Position numbers and translations under genes: made by a program. From Scleroderma bovista (Eukaryota; Basidiomycota; Agaricomycetes; Boletales; Sclerodermataceae), in assembly GCA_037178675.1 (NCBI GenBank), contig JAYMGJ010000393.1:1-59803 (forward strand): a DNA stretch of 59,803 bases. Reading direction: 5' to 3'. The notes under the pieces were generated by a model. That model did not search any database and was not told where the DNA came from. It saw only the letters and a list, made by a program, of their open reading frames with translations. Within the stretch, counting starts at the first letter, position 1. Each line of letters starts with the position of its first letter. Below are positions 21,501 to 33,162 of this stretch, piece after piece.

Positions 21501-22072
21501 TTGCCCAAATACTTCACCCGAACTGATTTCCATGGGACTTCACCCTGTGAAATGGCATCAAGTACACAGTGTAAGTCTGAATGATTAGCAAATGGAGACT
21601 GGTCTTTGTGACGCAGCATTGATGCCATCCACAACTGCATGAGCCTATCCACATGGGTCTGTGGCATCTGGTTGTGCGTAAACAGAAATTCCCCTGTCTC
21701 AAATTCAAGACGAGACTCGAATGGATACCAGTCATCCTTTTCAGCATCGTTTCGAGGAGTCGGTAGGGCACCAAGGGGGAGGTCATTTCCTGACATATCT
21801 GTTGGTACAGCTACGCTTATTAGGACACATCAAATATAATAAAATATGTTCAAGTTACCGTCAAGAATGCCATGATTTTCTTGAGTACACGTCGAGGGGT
21901 CATGTCCCATGGGTGGAGGTGGATCTTCCTGAATGGTGGTGCTCTGTAAAGGTGCCCCACCAGAAGGAAGGCTGGCACTATGAACCTGATTGATATGCTG
22001 AGTCAACCCAGAGTGATTTTTTATTCTTTGGGAACAAAATGGGCACGAAAATTCATGCTGGGCTTGAGGCAT
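18593..22072 (-). pseudogene. Plavaka-family transposase (DNA transposon), disrupted
   Basis: The exons on the minus strand read as a Plavaka transposase of Agaricomycetes. An N-terminal C2H2 finger (CPFCSQRIKNHSGLTQHINQVH, near 22040) comes first. Then come DDWYPFESRLEFETGEF (21730), DYDVWYRDPNTVV and FMSGNWAW (21300-21450), and MVVPIILGSDKTTVSV (21190). DGHF...AAYIADYPEQVLL (20770-20860), PLHQIIKGVFKDHLVTW (20150), FKQWTGNDSKALMKVYLPAIEGHV (19900) and the C-terminal AYYVNKYIDHHAFEIAF (18600) follow. Several short introns are apparent, for example about 21797-21855 and 21244-21283. An in-frame TGA at 20865-20867 replaces the Arg normally before CPDGHF. A solo LTR (20190-20467) splits ...YKMLTP and DPLHQ. 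The copy is therefore inactive. It encoded cut-and-paste transposition. Confidence 0.9.
20190..20467 (-). mobile_element. Solo LTR, type F, inside Plavaka transposase
   Basis: The 278-bp insertion starts TGTAGAGACAGTCC and ends TATCTTTTCA on the minus strand. It is flanked by 4-bp sites CCAA and CCGA, a target duplication with one G-to-A change. Excision restores the transposase reading (LTPDPLHQIIKG). It is homologous to 16224-16505. Confidence 0.85.
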
Positions 22073-22234
22073 AGAGAAAATCGGACCTGGGAAAGGACTG
22101 GGAAACAAATGGGTTCGTGTGTGTACACAGCTGGCCTCAAAACCAACAAGGGTCAACACACTATATTCAAACTTTGTCACTCGCCATTGCTACTCATTCC
22201 TTCATTACACTCATTCTACTTTCCTTTAGTAATT

Positions 22235-22882
22235 ATGGTCAAAACTCAAGAAAAGAACAAAAACACCCACCCTGGTCAACCTATGGCTCCCAGACCCCGT
22301 AAATCAAAGGAACAGGCTGCAGCTGAGCGTGCTGCCAAAGTGGCTGCTTCCCAGAAGAAAGCCAATGAAAGGTTTGATCAGATTGCTGGTCTTGCATCTT
22401 TAGAGCAGCATATTGTGGGCAAGAGCCAACAAGTGATGGCACAGGCTGCATGACCACCAGTGTTGCGAATCCAAAAGGTGGTCGGCAACATTAACGTCAA
22501 TGCTGAATCCTCAATGCAGGATGATGCAAGCTTACTAGGTAGGAGATGTCAATATCAGACTAGTTGTTGTCACTACTGATTGCGCTATGACCTGGTTTGT
22601 TAGATCAAGCCACTGCTGAGTTGGCATCCGCTCACCAGGATATTGGGAGCAAGCAGAAGAAAACTGTGCATAGACCTAAGCTAAGAGAGGAGGTTTGATC
22701 CATGATAGAGCAGCCCAGTGAAATCGCTACTGTTCCACCAGGTAGTCGAGGAAAACGAAAAGCAACAATGGATTTTGATAGTGATCAGTATGCATTATTA
22801 CAGTCACAAATACTAATCAACACTAATATTGACGACTATTTTCAACCAAGGTTAAACAAACAGTTAAAATCTTTCAAGCCGT
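22235..22882 (+). pseudogene. Small Lys/Ala-rich gene divergent from Plavaka, truncated
   Basis: The gene starts MVKTQEKNKNTHPGQPMAPRP, then a basic Ala/Lys helical region (KSKEQAAAERAAKVAASQKK). TGA at 22451-22453 interrupts it, a possible intron follows (about 22536-22604, GTAGGAG...GTTAG), and a second TGA falls at 22696-22698. It continues RGKRKATMDFDSDQYALLQ to 22882, where the D-type LTR truncates it. I recognise no domain. Its position head-to-head with the transposase suggests it may belong to the same transposon. Confidence 0.5.
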
Positions 22883-23745
22883 TGTGAGTCAAAGTGTGGA
22901 TTTGGGTCAGAACAACAACCCAAACACAACACCAACAAAGGACTACGAAATTGTGCGAGTGGTGGTTTACCTCCGCGGTGTCCAGAGAGGATGTGCTGAG
23001 GAGGGGGGAAGGGGATCTACACCAACAGGGTGATGCAGACGGTGATGCAGGATACTCCTGGGGTACAGGAGTAATAGAAGACGAAGGGGATAGGGGTCTG
23101 GACTCTTCCTAAAGCCTAGGAAGTGTCAAAGCGGGGATTGGGTAGACTGAGACTGAAACAGCGATACTACACCTAGAGATTGGTGCAGCAAGGGGACAAG
23201 GGGGCTCCTGACATCCAGAAGCAATGAGAGATGAAGGATTGACTGGCTAGACTCCGATTGAGCCTAGAGAAACACTTGGACTTGAATAGACTGAATAAAC
23301 TTGAGATATCAGAGCCTTTAGACCTTCATTGAAGCCTACAAGACTCAAAGAACTGAGGGGATACTGACTGAGAGAGTCTGAGAGAGGGATAATTTCATGC
23401 AATTGGATCTTTTTTTTCACTGAGCTGAGCCCAGGGGTTTAAATACATGGGGGGGCACAGCATTAAAGTACAAAAAAAGAAGGGAGTAAGCAGAATTTGT
23501 CAATGATTGGTAATGGATTGGTAAGAGCTTTGTAAGGGGTTTGTAAGCGATCAGTAAGCAAGGGATAAGCAGGAATGAGTAAGCATAGGGAGCACGAATA
23601 AGCTGCTGAGTAAAGGAATGAGTAAGCTGCATGACAAGATTGATTGGTAAGGGAGTGAGTCATCAGCTGAGTAATACTGATGACAAGAGAGCATCAGTAA
23701 GCAAGGGATGAGTCACTGCACAGCAAAAGGAGTCATTGATGCACA
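22883..23745 (-). mobile_element. D-type LTR (solo or remnant)
   Basis: The 863-bp segment reads on the minus strand TGTGCATCAATGACTCC ... TTTGACTCACA. It has a TATA-like GTATTTAAACCCC near 23440. The last 320 bp recur at 5500-5819, and a diverged relative lies at 58927-59665. Flanking bases GCCGT and GCCTA share only GCC, so a clean target duplication is not shown. Confidence 0.65.
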
Positions 23746-24307
23746 GCCTAAGAAGTTTGATGGGGGGCTGTGTACCATCAGGAATTTGATGGGACAACAA
23801 TGGGGAAGATCTGAGATAAACAGGGGGATTGATCTGAGACAAAACAGCCACAAGAAGGGTACCAGGGGTCCAGAGGTCTTTTGGGGGGTCAGCATACACT
23901 AAGGTATAGTGCATGTGTTCTAGCGCCACTGTAGCGCAACCATGGGCTCCCTTGATGAGCTCTCTTCTGGGAAAGAACAAGAGAGGGTTCTTCTTCCTAA
24001 TAGCACTATAAAGTGGGGGCATTACTGTCATGGTGCTGGGGGACGTCATCTGAAAGTAGGGAAGTGGATAGAGTACTGAATTTGATGCATCCAGAGAAGC
24101 GAGACGAACGACAGAGGAAGATGGACATGGCAAGTATCTGGGAGGAAGGGACCATAGGCTGAGGGCTCAGGGGACACAGAGACAACCAGAGAAGACTTCT
24201 CAAGCTTGACAATAGACCTAAGATGACCAAAGTACATCCTTGACGCAGGACTGACGAGGAGAACGCGCTGACCGAGAACGAGAGGGACTGAGGGAGCAGG
24301 CTGGGAA
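23746..24307 (-). other. Unassigned segment left of Harbinger inverted repeat
   Basis: A minus-strand frame (23663-24133, running on into the D LTR) and an adjoining one (24046-24441) look protein-like in composition but match no family I recognise. They may be the outer continuation of the inverted-repeat arm 24308-24952. Confidence 0.3.
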
Positions 24308-24952
24308 GATATGTGCCAGGCAGTGCACGGGAACTCTGGGAGAGGCTGTCCTAAGAGCAGGACATAGTGGAGATCTGCAGCAATAGCGGAGAAATGATCC
24401 AGAGAAAATACGGACTCCATAGTGAGCGATGAAGCGAACATCTGGATTGCGGGGGGAATATCTCCGTGGGAAATGAACGGATTTGCGTCGGAACTTGACA
24501 GGCAGATAGACCACGCTCTAGGCTTTCTGACGGTATAGTCACATGCCTGATAGCTTCAGAAACGACGGAGCTATTCAAAATATCGGAATGCCAGCACTGG
24601 GTGCCTAAAAATGACATTTGGGCGCTAAAAATCATTTCTTCTCTTTCTCCTTTGTTTCTCCATCAATTCTTTGGCTTCTTTGATCGTTCTGGTATGGGAG
24701 TTGGACTGCAGACGTGTGCATTCCTTTCTCATACCACAATTGACGTTATTCCTTCAGTTTCTTCTGCTTCTTGGCAGTGCTCGTGCGATAGATGACTGTC
24801 TGCATTGGCATTCATTTCTCGCATCAGGATAGTCGTCTTGTGCGATAGATGGCTACGATGAGGGTCCGTCGTGCTTATCCTTCGCATAAGGATCATTCAA
24901 TATAGGCGTTATCTTCCATGTTCACTGTACCAAACCTGTTTGGTGCGTGACA
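24308..24952 (+). repeat. Left arm of 645-bp inverted repeat
   Basis: It is the reverse complement of 44325-44969 with scattered differences. It contains two related direct motifs, GGTGCCTAAAAATGAC and GGGCGCTAAAAATCA (24600-24635). Most differences from the right arm are CpG here and TpG/CpA there. Confidence 0.9.
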
Positions 24953-27149
24953 CCGTCTGGTCTTCAATGGGGTTTTTCGCCATCTGGGTCTAATGCTAGC
25001 CACCCCTCAGGAGAGCAGTTGCCCAATAGTCAGTCACAAACACCAAGCACAGCATCGGTTTCTTCTGGCAATCAAGGAGCTTTCCATTCTCATACCCCTT
25101 CCTTTACTTCTAAGCCACCAAGTCATTCATCTAAGCCACCGAGTAATTCCTATATCCATCCTAGTGCAATCACCAGCTCTGTGAACACGCCTGTTAATGA
25201 CTATGGGGGGTTCCATGACAAAGATGAGTCCATGAAAAGAAATTTCATTCAGCACCACAGAACTACGTCAAACAGCAAGGTAATGTGCAATGTCTAGTCC
25301 ATTTCATGTGAGTTGTGCTAATTGTCAACAATAGACATGCCTCCAAGTCACTTATGAGAGTGATAATGAAACTGACTGCAAGCCAATTATACCCTGCACG
25401 TTGAGCAGGTCCAACACTACACTGCCCAAAGAAATCTCCCCACGCTTCCAAGACATTTTCATTCCAATTCTACTTGCGCGTTGTGGTACATTCCTGAACC
25501 CATGGAATCCACCACTCTCCGACATCATTGCTAGCTTGTGGCAAGTTGTTTTTCCTTGAATCCCCTATGACGAAAGGTTATATGGCTCTGGAATGCCAAC
25601 TTTTCAGGTGGTATGTGATTTATAATGGTCTCTGTTGCTATTGGTCGCTTAATATTCTATTATAGGCATGCCAGCATATCTATGACTGGCATAGCAAATT
25701 TGCAGAGATGGGAGAAAAAGTAGTGACAACATGGTTTGACTCAAACAAGTTCTCAGGCGACAATCACCGAGAAGTGTGGGCCAAAAGGGCGGTCGACAAG
25801 AAATTGAAATTTCTGTTTGTGTTCAAGTATCTCAGGTCTGACGGTGTACGTTTACTACCATTACCTGTGGATTAAAATTGACATGCTTTGTAGAAATGGA
25901 TTGGGGCTTTCCGTTCCCCACTAATTCTTCAGACTCTAGCATTTCATTACACGAAGACCTCCAATGCAATTACATGCCCACAGATCAACGAATATCCATA
26001 TGGTGCACTTGCATTGGCCACTGTTGCAGTGAGCGTTTGTATTGTCACTATCAGTACTATGAGATTAATACATTATTTATGCAGGTCGAGTGGGCAATCT
26101 TGATGTGGACACAGGGTGGTCGTCGTTCTGACAAAAGCAAAAGGCTTGCTGGTGTTTTTTCTGGTAACCCTCAATCAAAACGGGGCATCAGCAGTGCTTC
26201 ATACGCATGCTCAATTGCAAAGCTGACAGGCTCTGCATGGGAAGAAATTGAGAGTGGCACCCTCGAATATGCTAAACATGGATGGCGGTTCAAGGCCACG
26301 ACTCCTGTGGATGAGGATGCACGTGCAAGCATCATTGACTGCAATTCTGACGAGGACGATGCTTACGGTTCCAGTGAAGATGAAAATTCACAAGAGTTGA
26401 CCATGGTCGAATCAAAGAATAGTTGGGGAGACTTGTTTGACGGCGATGACGCTGACCCTCATTACCCTTTGTCACCCGGACTTGCTCAGATCCCCTCCAT
26501 AGATGTTCTCAATCCTCCCACACCCGAGTCTCAGGTCCCTGAAATGAGTCTTCTTACTTGCCCCTCACCTGTGCCTCAGCTTCCTGACTCAAACTTCCAA
26601 GATGTTAGCCCCCAGTTTGCACCACTGCAGACCCCACTTAGCCCAACTTGTCCTGCCACCGCAAATGGCGGCTACTCTGGATCTCGTATCAATGTTATGG
26701 ACAATCATTTCAACTTTCCACCAGTGTTGCCGCCACTTACTTCCATTCGCTCGCAGGGGACCACATCAGCTAATCTACGACCTGAACTAGTATCTCAGAA
26801 CGGTCAACACTTGGCTCATTTGCCGCCTACTCTGACTGCTTGGAACATGCTCATTGGTCCGGGTTTAGGTCTCTACCCTACTGACTGGCAATGCTCACCC
26901 CACCACTCTGCTCATGATACTACTTATTCTGTTCCCAACAAAGGTTCCAGCAACCATGTCAACAGACTGGATCATGCTGCCCCTTTTGTTCATGGTCCCA
27001 ACATGTTTGGGGGCTTCGATGATGGCCATTATATGGATCCCTTGACAGCACCCGCAGGTCTCATATCCCGTGGCACATTTCTGAAAGGTTCGTCAGGAAT
27101 AATTGATGTTACATGGATTGACGCGTCAATAGATGTTGGGCGCCACTGA
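24947..27149 (+). pseudogene. Second (non-transposase) gene of the Harbinger element
   Basis: It begins with a Ser/Thr/Pro-rich N-terminus (24947-25280, repeats of SKPPSHSSKPPSN). A likely intron follows (GTAATG at 25281), then CTLSRSNTTLPKEISPRFQDIF and WNPPLSDIIASLWQVVFP with a TGA near 25557. Further pieces are QHIYDWHSKFAEMGEKVVTTWF (25674) and VEWAILMWTQGGRRSD (26086). The end is a long low-complexity Pro/Ser-rich tail (26400-27149). I recall similar transposon-linked proteins in Agaricomycetes, but their function is unknown. In PIF/Harbinger elements the second protein is commonly an accessory needed for transposition; that role is inferred here from position. Confidence 0.55.
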
Positions 27150-27587
27150 ACAACGTTGCATGAATAGTATTCCCATTGCCATCAGCATTCATAGGACACT
27201 TTTCGTTGGACTCATGGACTTACTTTCTTTGCGCTAACCATTTTTTATCATACCCTTTAATTGCACCTCATTGTCGTCACCGCACATTCTTTTTTGTTGG
27301 ACTCACGAACCTCTTCCACTAACCAAATTTTATGACATGTTTTAAGACTTCACTGCACGTTCTCTTGACCACAGTCCTCGTTTGTCCCTGTTACTACTAC
27401 AAGTTTTTATGATCCATCTTAATCATTACACTCCATTGCTGAATATTTTGTGTTGTGTTCTGGTTAGAATGAAAATAAATGGTCTTAGTTTTGCTATATA
27501 TGTGGTCTGATCAAGTGGTAGTAGTGATTTTCTAAAAGAACGGGCGGCAGCAGCAGCAATATTTTGACCCCTCCTGTCTGAATGTCT

Positions 27588-27732
27588 GTGCATCTGACTG
27601 TCTGTGTGTGTCTGCGTATCTGACTGTCTGTGTGTGTCTGCATGTCTGAGTTGGCGTTGTGTGAATCATGCAGATAAAACACAGACCATATCAGACTGCT
27701 TAGACCGCGCAGACCGCACAGACGAGTCAGAC
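27588..27732. repeat. GTCTG/CAGAC inverted simple repeat
   Basis: 27588-27650 is a run of GTCTG-type units (CTGACTGTCTGTGTGTGTCTG occurs twice in near-identical form). 27684-27732 holds the inverse CAGAC units. It lies between the two Harbinger genes. A stable hairpin is possible. Confidence 0.6.
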
Positions 27733-28079
27733 GAAAGGGTCTGACTTCGAAACTCTGATGTCAGACATCTACTTCATCTGCATTGTCTGTGAGCGTCTGC
27801 GTCGTCTGCTGCAGTCTGCTGCAAATGAAGTAGACTAGATGTATTTTTCCTGATGTGCCATATCCACTGCCTCACTAGAAGTCTTCCAAGAATTCATATG
27901 TTCTACTGAGAGAGCAAAGCCCATCCCCTACCACACGTCTATCCTCTCTGGTGAGGGGTGGGTTTCAGAGCTTCTCAATGGCCACCCAGAAAGGATTCAG
28001 ACCAAACTCGTGGTTCACAAGCACGTCTTCAAACACCTACTAGATGAACTGTGGAAGCATGACTGCACCGATTCCAAAC

Positions 28080-28701
28080 TGTCAAGTCTGGGTCTACTCC
28101 GGTAGGAGGTCCGGTCAAGTCCAGACGAAAGCGGACAAAGGAAGAGGGCAGAGGGCTGGACGAGGGATTAGTCCAGCCAGAGTTGGTGACCGCTTGGATT
28201 CAACGACAAGGACAACGTGCGTTGATCCCTTGCGTAGGTTCCGGTCAAGGTGATAGAGATGGAGACAGAGACAGAGACAGGCAAAGACTGGAGTAGTGAC
28301 TAAGTTGATTTCAGACTGAGAAGTACAGGATGGAGTACAGGGTACTTATACTAAGGAGAACTAGGGTCGAGTATTTACGGTGACAAGTAAACAGCCCAAA
28401 GGGTGGACAAGGAACAACCAGAGTTGGGACTAGGTCAGGTCCGATGAAAATAAGTAAGGTCCGAAGAAAATACTACAAGGTAGAAGATATAAACAGAGCA
28501 CGGAGAACTCACAGTACAACAGGGTAGATGGGGAAGTGTGGTAACGACTGGATTGAGTCTAGTGCAAAGGGTCGCACTTAGCAGAAGGATATGTGTGCGT
28601 CCAGGGCCGGAGTTATGCGCAGAGGTCCGGAGTGGAGCTGTAGTACTGCGACGCGACCGGAGTAACCAGATAAGAGTCCAGAGTTGGACATGGTCTTGAC
28701 A
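28080..28701 (-). mobile_element. 3' LTR of B2
   Basis: The 622-bp LTR reads TGTCAAGACCATGTCC...CAGACTTGACA on the minus strand. Compared with the 5' LTR it has substitutions and an about 10-bp length difference near 28215, so B2 is older than A2. Confidence 0.93.
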
Positions 28702-29002
28702 GTATCCCCCTCTTAGGGGCCAAACCCATGAGGCCTGCCATGAGGCTGCCATGTGGTCGCTTAGGACAATGCGGAGTCCGGAGTTGATTGTCTGAGTGCG
28801 AAACGGAAATCCATAAGAGCAGACTGGTTTTTGATTTCCACCCCCAACTTCCTTACTCTCTTTCCACCATGTCTGCACCTATGCAAACTTCCACTCCCAC
28901 TGCCAGCATGACCGGGTCCAGGGACTGGACCAGAGCGAAGACAGAGGAGCTCTGGGCCCTGACGGATGATGAAGACGATGTGGCGAACGCGAAGAGGGTG
29001 GA

Positions 29003-29374
29003 TGAGATGACCCTAGGCAGAACACCTAAGACCCAACCACACGCGAGACTCTGAGAGGAAGTAGGACGCGAGGATCTAGAGCAATAACCCAAGATGAGCT
29101 CGAATGGGGAGCCTCTGGGTGCTGGATTGCACGGTATATATACTACTAGACACGAGGGCTACGCGAGGCTATCCATGAGGCTACGTGCAAGTGGAAGGCT
29201 ACGTAACGACACCACTGCGGAGCTAAGGCTATGCGTAATGATGTCAAGGGTGGCAGCGTGTACAGCACGAGGTACATGTCTAGACTAGGTAGATAAGATA
29301 GAGGCTGTACACTAAGATAAGATAAACGCTATCTAATCGTAGATTAGATAAGATAAAAAAGTCGGACCGTAACA
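29003..29374 (-). mobile_element. 3' LTR of A2
   Basis: 372 bp, TGTTACGGTCCGAC...GGTCATCTCA on the minus strand, with a TATATATAC box near 29135. Flanked on the left by GTGGA. Confidence 0.95.
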
Positions 29375-29387
29375 CTACTCCCCCCTC
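29375..29387 (-). other. Polypurine tract of A2
   Basis: GAGGGGGGAGTAG on the minus strand, directly before the 3' LTR. It overlaps the pol stop codon (TGA, 29386-29388). Confidence 0.8.
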
Positions 29388-32300
29388 AGGTGCAGGATTC
29401 CAGACTGCAGAACTGAGCGTCGCAAACCGTGAGGTTTTCGGGGATACGACTAAATAACGAGTCAAAGTCCGTTCGGGCCATACGAAGCTTCCGAGGAGCA
29501 GAGGGGTTTTCTCGGTAAAAGCGCTCGACTACCAGAGGAGAATTCTTTAAGTTTGACGAGGGTTCCCATGTTCTCTCATGTTCTTCGTACCCTTTCCAGT
29601 GTACCAAATACTGGAGCTGTCTTTTATAAATACGAGAGGCTACGATATAGTCCACTTCGTACTCTTCATCGCGTTCTTCAGAGACATGTACCGGACCAGG
29701 CCGAGACACGGGTTGGCCGGGAAGAGGACCTAAATAAGGTTTAACTCGAGAAACATTCACAACCGGGTGAATCCGAAGAGTTTTCGGGAGCTTAAGCTCA
29801 ACCGCGTTCGGGGTTACACGAGTGATTTCATAGGGACCAATCCACTTCTCCGTAAGTTTCTTAGAAGCACGATTTAGCATACGAAGGTTGTCCGTAGAAA
29901 GCCAAGCTTGTTGGCCTACAACATAGTCCGGGGCGGGATTTCTATGCTTATCCGCCTGAAGCTTCATATTTCGTTTTGCCTTCTCGGAAGACTCAACAAC
30001 TTTATTAAATATGGCGGCAAAGTCCTTAGCCGCTGGGGCTACTGTGTCGACCGGCTCAACACCCATACGAGGGGAATAACTCCGGGTAATTCCAAACGGT
30101 GAATCAGTGGTTACCTCCGAAACCGTGTTGTTCCAAACGAACTGGGCAATTTTGATCCATTTGGCCCATTCGCTTTGACGATCATTAACGTAAGTTCGGA
30201 GATACTGATTAATTTCGCGGTTCAACCGCTCCGTTTGACCATCAGTTTGAGGGTGGAACGCCGTAGACATTTTCCTTTTAATGCCTAAGAGTCTATACAA
30301 CTCCCCCAGGAAGTTGCTTGCAAAGACCGATCCGCGGTCTGACACGACGGAAGACGGGAGTCCATGCTGACACCAAACATGATCTCTAAATAACTCAGCG
30401 GTTGACAAGGCGGTTTCCTCTTTAGTGCAAGGCACAAACACGACTTCTTTGGAAAACCGATCAACCACGACTAATATATAATTATAACCGAGGGATTCTG
30501 GCATCTCGGTAAAGTCTACAGTGACGTCAAGCCATGGGCCGCTAGGGGTAGGGAGAGGGATAAGGCTTCCAGAAGTCTTTTGATTCGACACCTTGGACTG
30601 TTGGCACTTTTGACAGTGCTTTACGTAGGTTTGAATCTGCTCTTTCATCCCTTTCCAAGAATAATGCTTCCTGAGCGCGTTATACGTAGCTTTTACTCCT
30701 TTATGACCAGCAACCGGAGTATCGTGGAAATTCGTAATGAGCGACTGTCGCTCTTCGTAAGACTGATCAGTGACGTCGACCAGTTTAATAGATACCGGGT
30801 TTAACAGGACCTGGTCCTTGTTATCGTCGGAACTAGATACGTAATGGTCCGATCGCCTGCTAAGCGGATCTGCAACGTGCATCTGGGTTCCCTTTTTATA
30901 GATAAGTGAATAATTAAACCGCGTCATCCACATCTGCCAGCGCGCTTGGCGCTTAGACAAGTTCTGTGACTTGGTGAAGTACGTTAAATTATGATGGTCC
31001 GTGTAGATCTCAAAGGCGTAAGGAGTGGCCTCGAGATAATGGCGCCAGGCCTCAGTCGCTTTTATGATGGCCAGCATTTCTTTATCGTGAATAGGATAAT
31101 TTCGTTCTGGAGACGTCATGGAATGTGACATGTACGCTACGGGTCTGAATTCGCCGTCTTCGCACTTCACGGATATCACTCCCCCGACGGCGAACTCAGA
31201 CGCATCGGTTTCGAGGCGGAATTCGCGGTCCTGGTCAGGGTACTGAAGTACCGGAGCACGAGTAAAGGCGGCTTTCAAAGCCTCAAACGCAGCGCGTTCC
31301 TTTTCTCCAAAGTTAAATACTGTACCTTTACACGTAAGGTCCGTCATGGGTCTAGCCATGATCGCATAATCTTTAATGAAACGTCTGTAGAAATTGCCGA
31401 GACCTAGGAACGCGCGAACCTGCTTCACGTTCGTTGGCTCAGGCCATTTCAAAATAGCATTAACTTTTTCAGGGTCCATTTTGATACCATCCCGTGACAC
31501 GATCATACCGAGGAAGTCGACTTCGGTGACTCTGAAGCGACACTTCTCAGGTTTGACAAACAAGTCGTTATCACGTAAACGTTTCAAAACTTCCAGCACA
31601 ATTCTATCATGCTTTTCCTGATCGTCCGTATCCATAAATATCATAAGGTCGTCAATATACACCACGCATACATCCGACATATCGTGGAAGATTTCATTCA
31701 TCATTTTCTGGAATGTCGCAGGTGAATTACAGAGACCGAAATACATAACTAATGGCTCGAAAGCCCCTTTATGCATTACAAACGCAGCTTTCCACTCATC
31801 GCCTTCGCGAATCCTCACATTGTTATAACCCCACCGAAGATCCATCTTCGTGAAGAGTTTACAACCCTTAAGCTTGTCAACAAGCTGAGAGATAAGCGGT
31901 AGTGGATAGTTATTTTTGATCGTCCAGTCGTTTACGTAACGGTAATCCTGTACCATGCGCTTCTTGCCGTCCTTTTTTGGGATAAAGAAGACCGGTGACG
32001 TCTGCTGACTAATAGAAGGCCGAATGTATCCTTTAGCGAGTTGATCATCAAGGAACGATTCGACTTCTTTTTGTTCATCAACAGAGAGCGGGATAAGTCT
32101 TCCCTTTTTGGGCGGGAAGTCTTCTTTCAGATCAATTCCATGATCCCAAGGTTTTCTTAGCGGCATGCGCTCTGACGACTTTTTACTAAATACATCTAAG
32201 AATTCCCAGTACTCTTTAGGGACCTGCTTTTGAGCTTCTTCTAGGGTCGACTCATTGATAGTGACCTTTGATTCATGAGCTTTCAAAGCTTGTACCCAAG

Positions 32301-33162
32301 TTTCCTGAGACTCATTTTCTCGTAATAACTTAGCAAAGCGTGTCTCTAAAAGCGACTTGCACTCTGGAGGACACCTAGTTAAATTAACTTTGCCTGTTAC
32401 CCAATCTATATCGGGGTTGTGCTTCTGAAGCCAGGTGTGGCCAAGGATAAGCGGCACTTTTCCAAGGCACGTGACGGCACACCACAGCTTTTCAGCATGT
32501 TTTCCAATACCGACTGTCAACAATACATAATGCGTGATGTCACCCTCCTGATTCCTAGTGCCATCTACGTTAAGCACAGGGACGGGTTTCACCAGCTTAG
32601 ATAACTGAAGCCGTCGATCAAGAGCCCAGCTCTTGTCAACAAAACAACCAGTAGCGCCACTGTCTAGCAGAGCGTCTACTTTAATAGTGTTAAGCGGTCC
32701 GCGGATGCAGACCGGTACCGTCACTTCACGTTCCATTGTGAAGGACCTTCGTAAGTCCATGAGAACTTCCAAGTTGCCGGCGGGACTTTCCGGTTCCTTA
32801 GATGCCAAAGAAGGAGAAGAAACACTTTTATTCGATCGGGAATTAAGCACGCTCGATTTTACTTCCAGCGCCGAGCCCTTTGCAGGGACCCCCTTAGAAG
32901 GTACAGTATAGTCCGAGTCACAGTCCATAGCATCAACAGTCAACACAGAGTAGCGAGAAGGAGAAACGGAAACAGGAGAAACTACCGAAGACACTTTTTT
33001 GTGGGTTTTCGCTATTTTTGTACGTAACAAAGCAATGCGGTATTTAAATATCTCCTGAACTGCAGGAGTAGTAGCGCGGGAAAGTCTATAGTCCAGAATT
33101 CGTACAGCTAAGTCCGACGAAGATTCGAGAGCGAGGATGCCCGTTTTATCCTCACTCTTTAG
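29386..33162 (-). CDS. pol: Gypsy Pol polyprotein with chromodomain (A2)
   Basis: Expressed by -1 frameshift from gag. The frame is open from the slippery site to 29386. Counting from the Met at 33030: protease DALLDSGATGCFVD (about 115-130); reverse transcriptase with YIDD (about 458-461) in VVYIDDLMIFMD; RNase H (LETDASEFAVGG, about 605; HDKEMLAII). The integrase has an HHCC zinc region (HDTPVAGHKG...CQKCQQSK, about 770-810) and catalytic Asp, Asp, Glu (VDFTEM, SDRGSVFAS, DGQTERLN, about 838-936). The chromodomain spans about 1122-1185 (YEVDYIVASRIYK...LVHWKGYEEHERTWEP). No stop or frameshift is seen. The protein would replicate element RNA and integrate the DNA; chromodomains of this group target chromatin marks. 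Confidence 0.95.
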   Translation of the reverse strand, partial: LKSEDKTGILALESSSDLAVRILDYRLSRATTPAVQEIFKYRIALLRTKIAKTHKKVSSVVSPVSVSPSRYSVLTVDAMDCDSDYTVPSKGVPAKGSALEVKSSVLNSRSNKSVSSPSLASKEPESPAGNLEVLMDLRRSFTMEREVTVPVCIRGPLNTIKVDALLDSGATGCFVDKSWALDRRLQLSKLVKPVPVLNVDGTRNQEGDITHYVLLTVGIGKHAEKLWCAVTCLGKVPLILGHTWLQKHNPDIDWVTGKVNLTRCPPECKSLLETRFAKLLRENESQETWVQALKAHESKVTINESTLEEAQKQVPKEYWEFLDVFSKKSSERMPLRKPWDHGIDLKEDFPPKKGRLIPLSVDEQKEVESFLDDQLAKGYIRPSISQQTSPVFFIPKKDGKKRMVQDYRYVNDWTIKNNYPLPLISQLVDKLKGCKLFTKMDLRWGYNNVRIREGDEWKAAFVMHKGAFEPLVMYFGLCNSPATFQKMMNEIFHDMSDVCVVYIDDLMIFMDTDDQEKHDRIVLEVLKRLRDNDLFVKPEKCRFRVTEVDFLGMIVSRDGIKMDPEKVNAILKWPEPTNVKQVRAFLGLGNFYRRFIKDYAIMARPMTDLTCKGTVFNFGEKERAAFEALKAAFTRAPVLQYPDQDREFRLETDASEFAVGGVISVKCEDGEFRPVAYMSHSMTSPERNYPIHDKEMLAIIKATEAWRHYLEATPYAFEIYTDHHNLTYFTKSQNLSKRQARWQMWMTRFNYSLIYKKGTQMHVADPLSRRSDHYVSSSDDNKDQVLLNPVSIKLVDVTDQSYEERQSLITNFHDTPVAGHKGVKATYNALRKHYSWKGMKEQIQTYVKHCQKCQQSKVSNQKTSGSLIPLPTPSGPWLDVTVDFTEMPESLGYNYILVVVDRFSKEVVFVPCTKEETALSTAELFRDHVWCQHGLPSSVVSDRGSVFASNFLGELYRLLGIKRKMSTAFHPQTDGQTERLNREINQYLRTYVNDRQSEWAKWIKIAQFVWNNTVSEVTTDSPFGITRSYSPRMGVEPVDTVAPAAKDFAAIFNKVVESSEKAKRNMKLQADKHRNPAPDYVVGQQAWLSTDNLRMLNRASKKLTEKWIGPYEITRVTPNAVELKLPKTLRIHPVVNVSRVKPYLGPLPGQPVSRPGPVHVSEERDEEYEVDYIVASRIYKRQLQYLVHWKGYEEHERTWEPSSNLKNSPLVVERFYRENPSAPRKLRMARTDFDSLFSRIPENLTVCDAQFCSLESCT

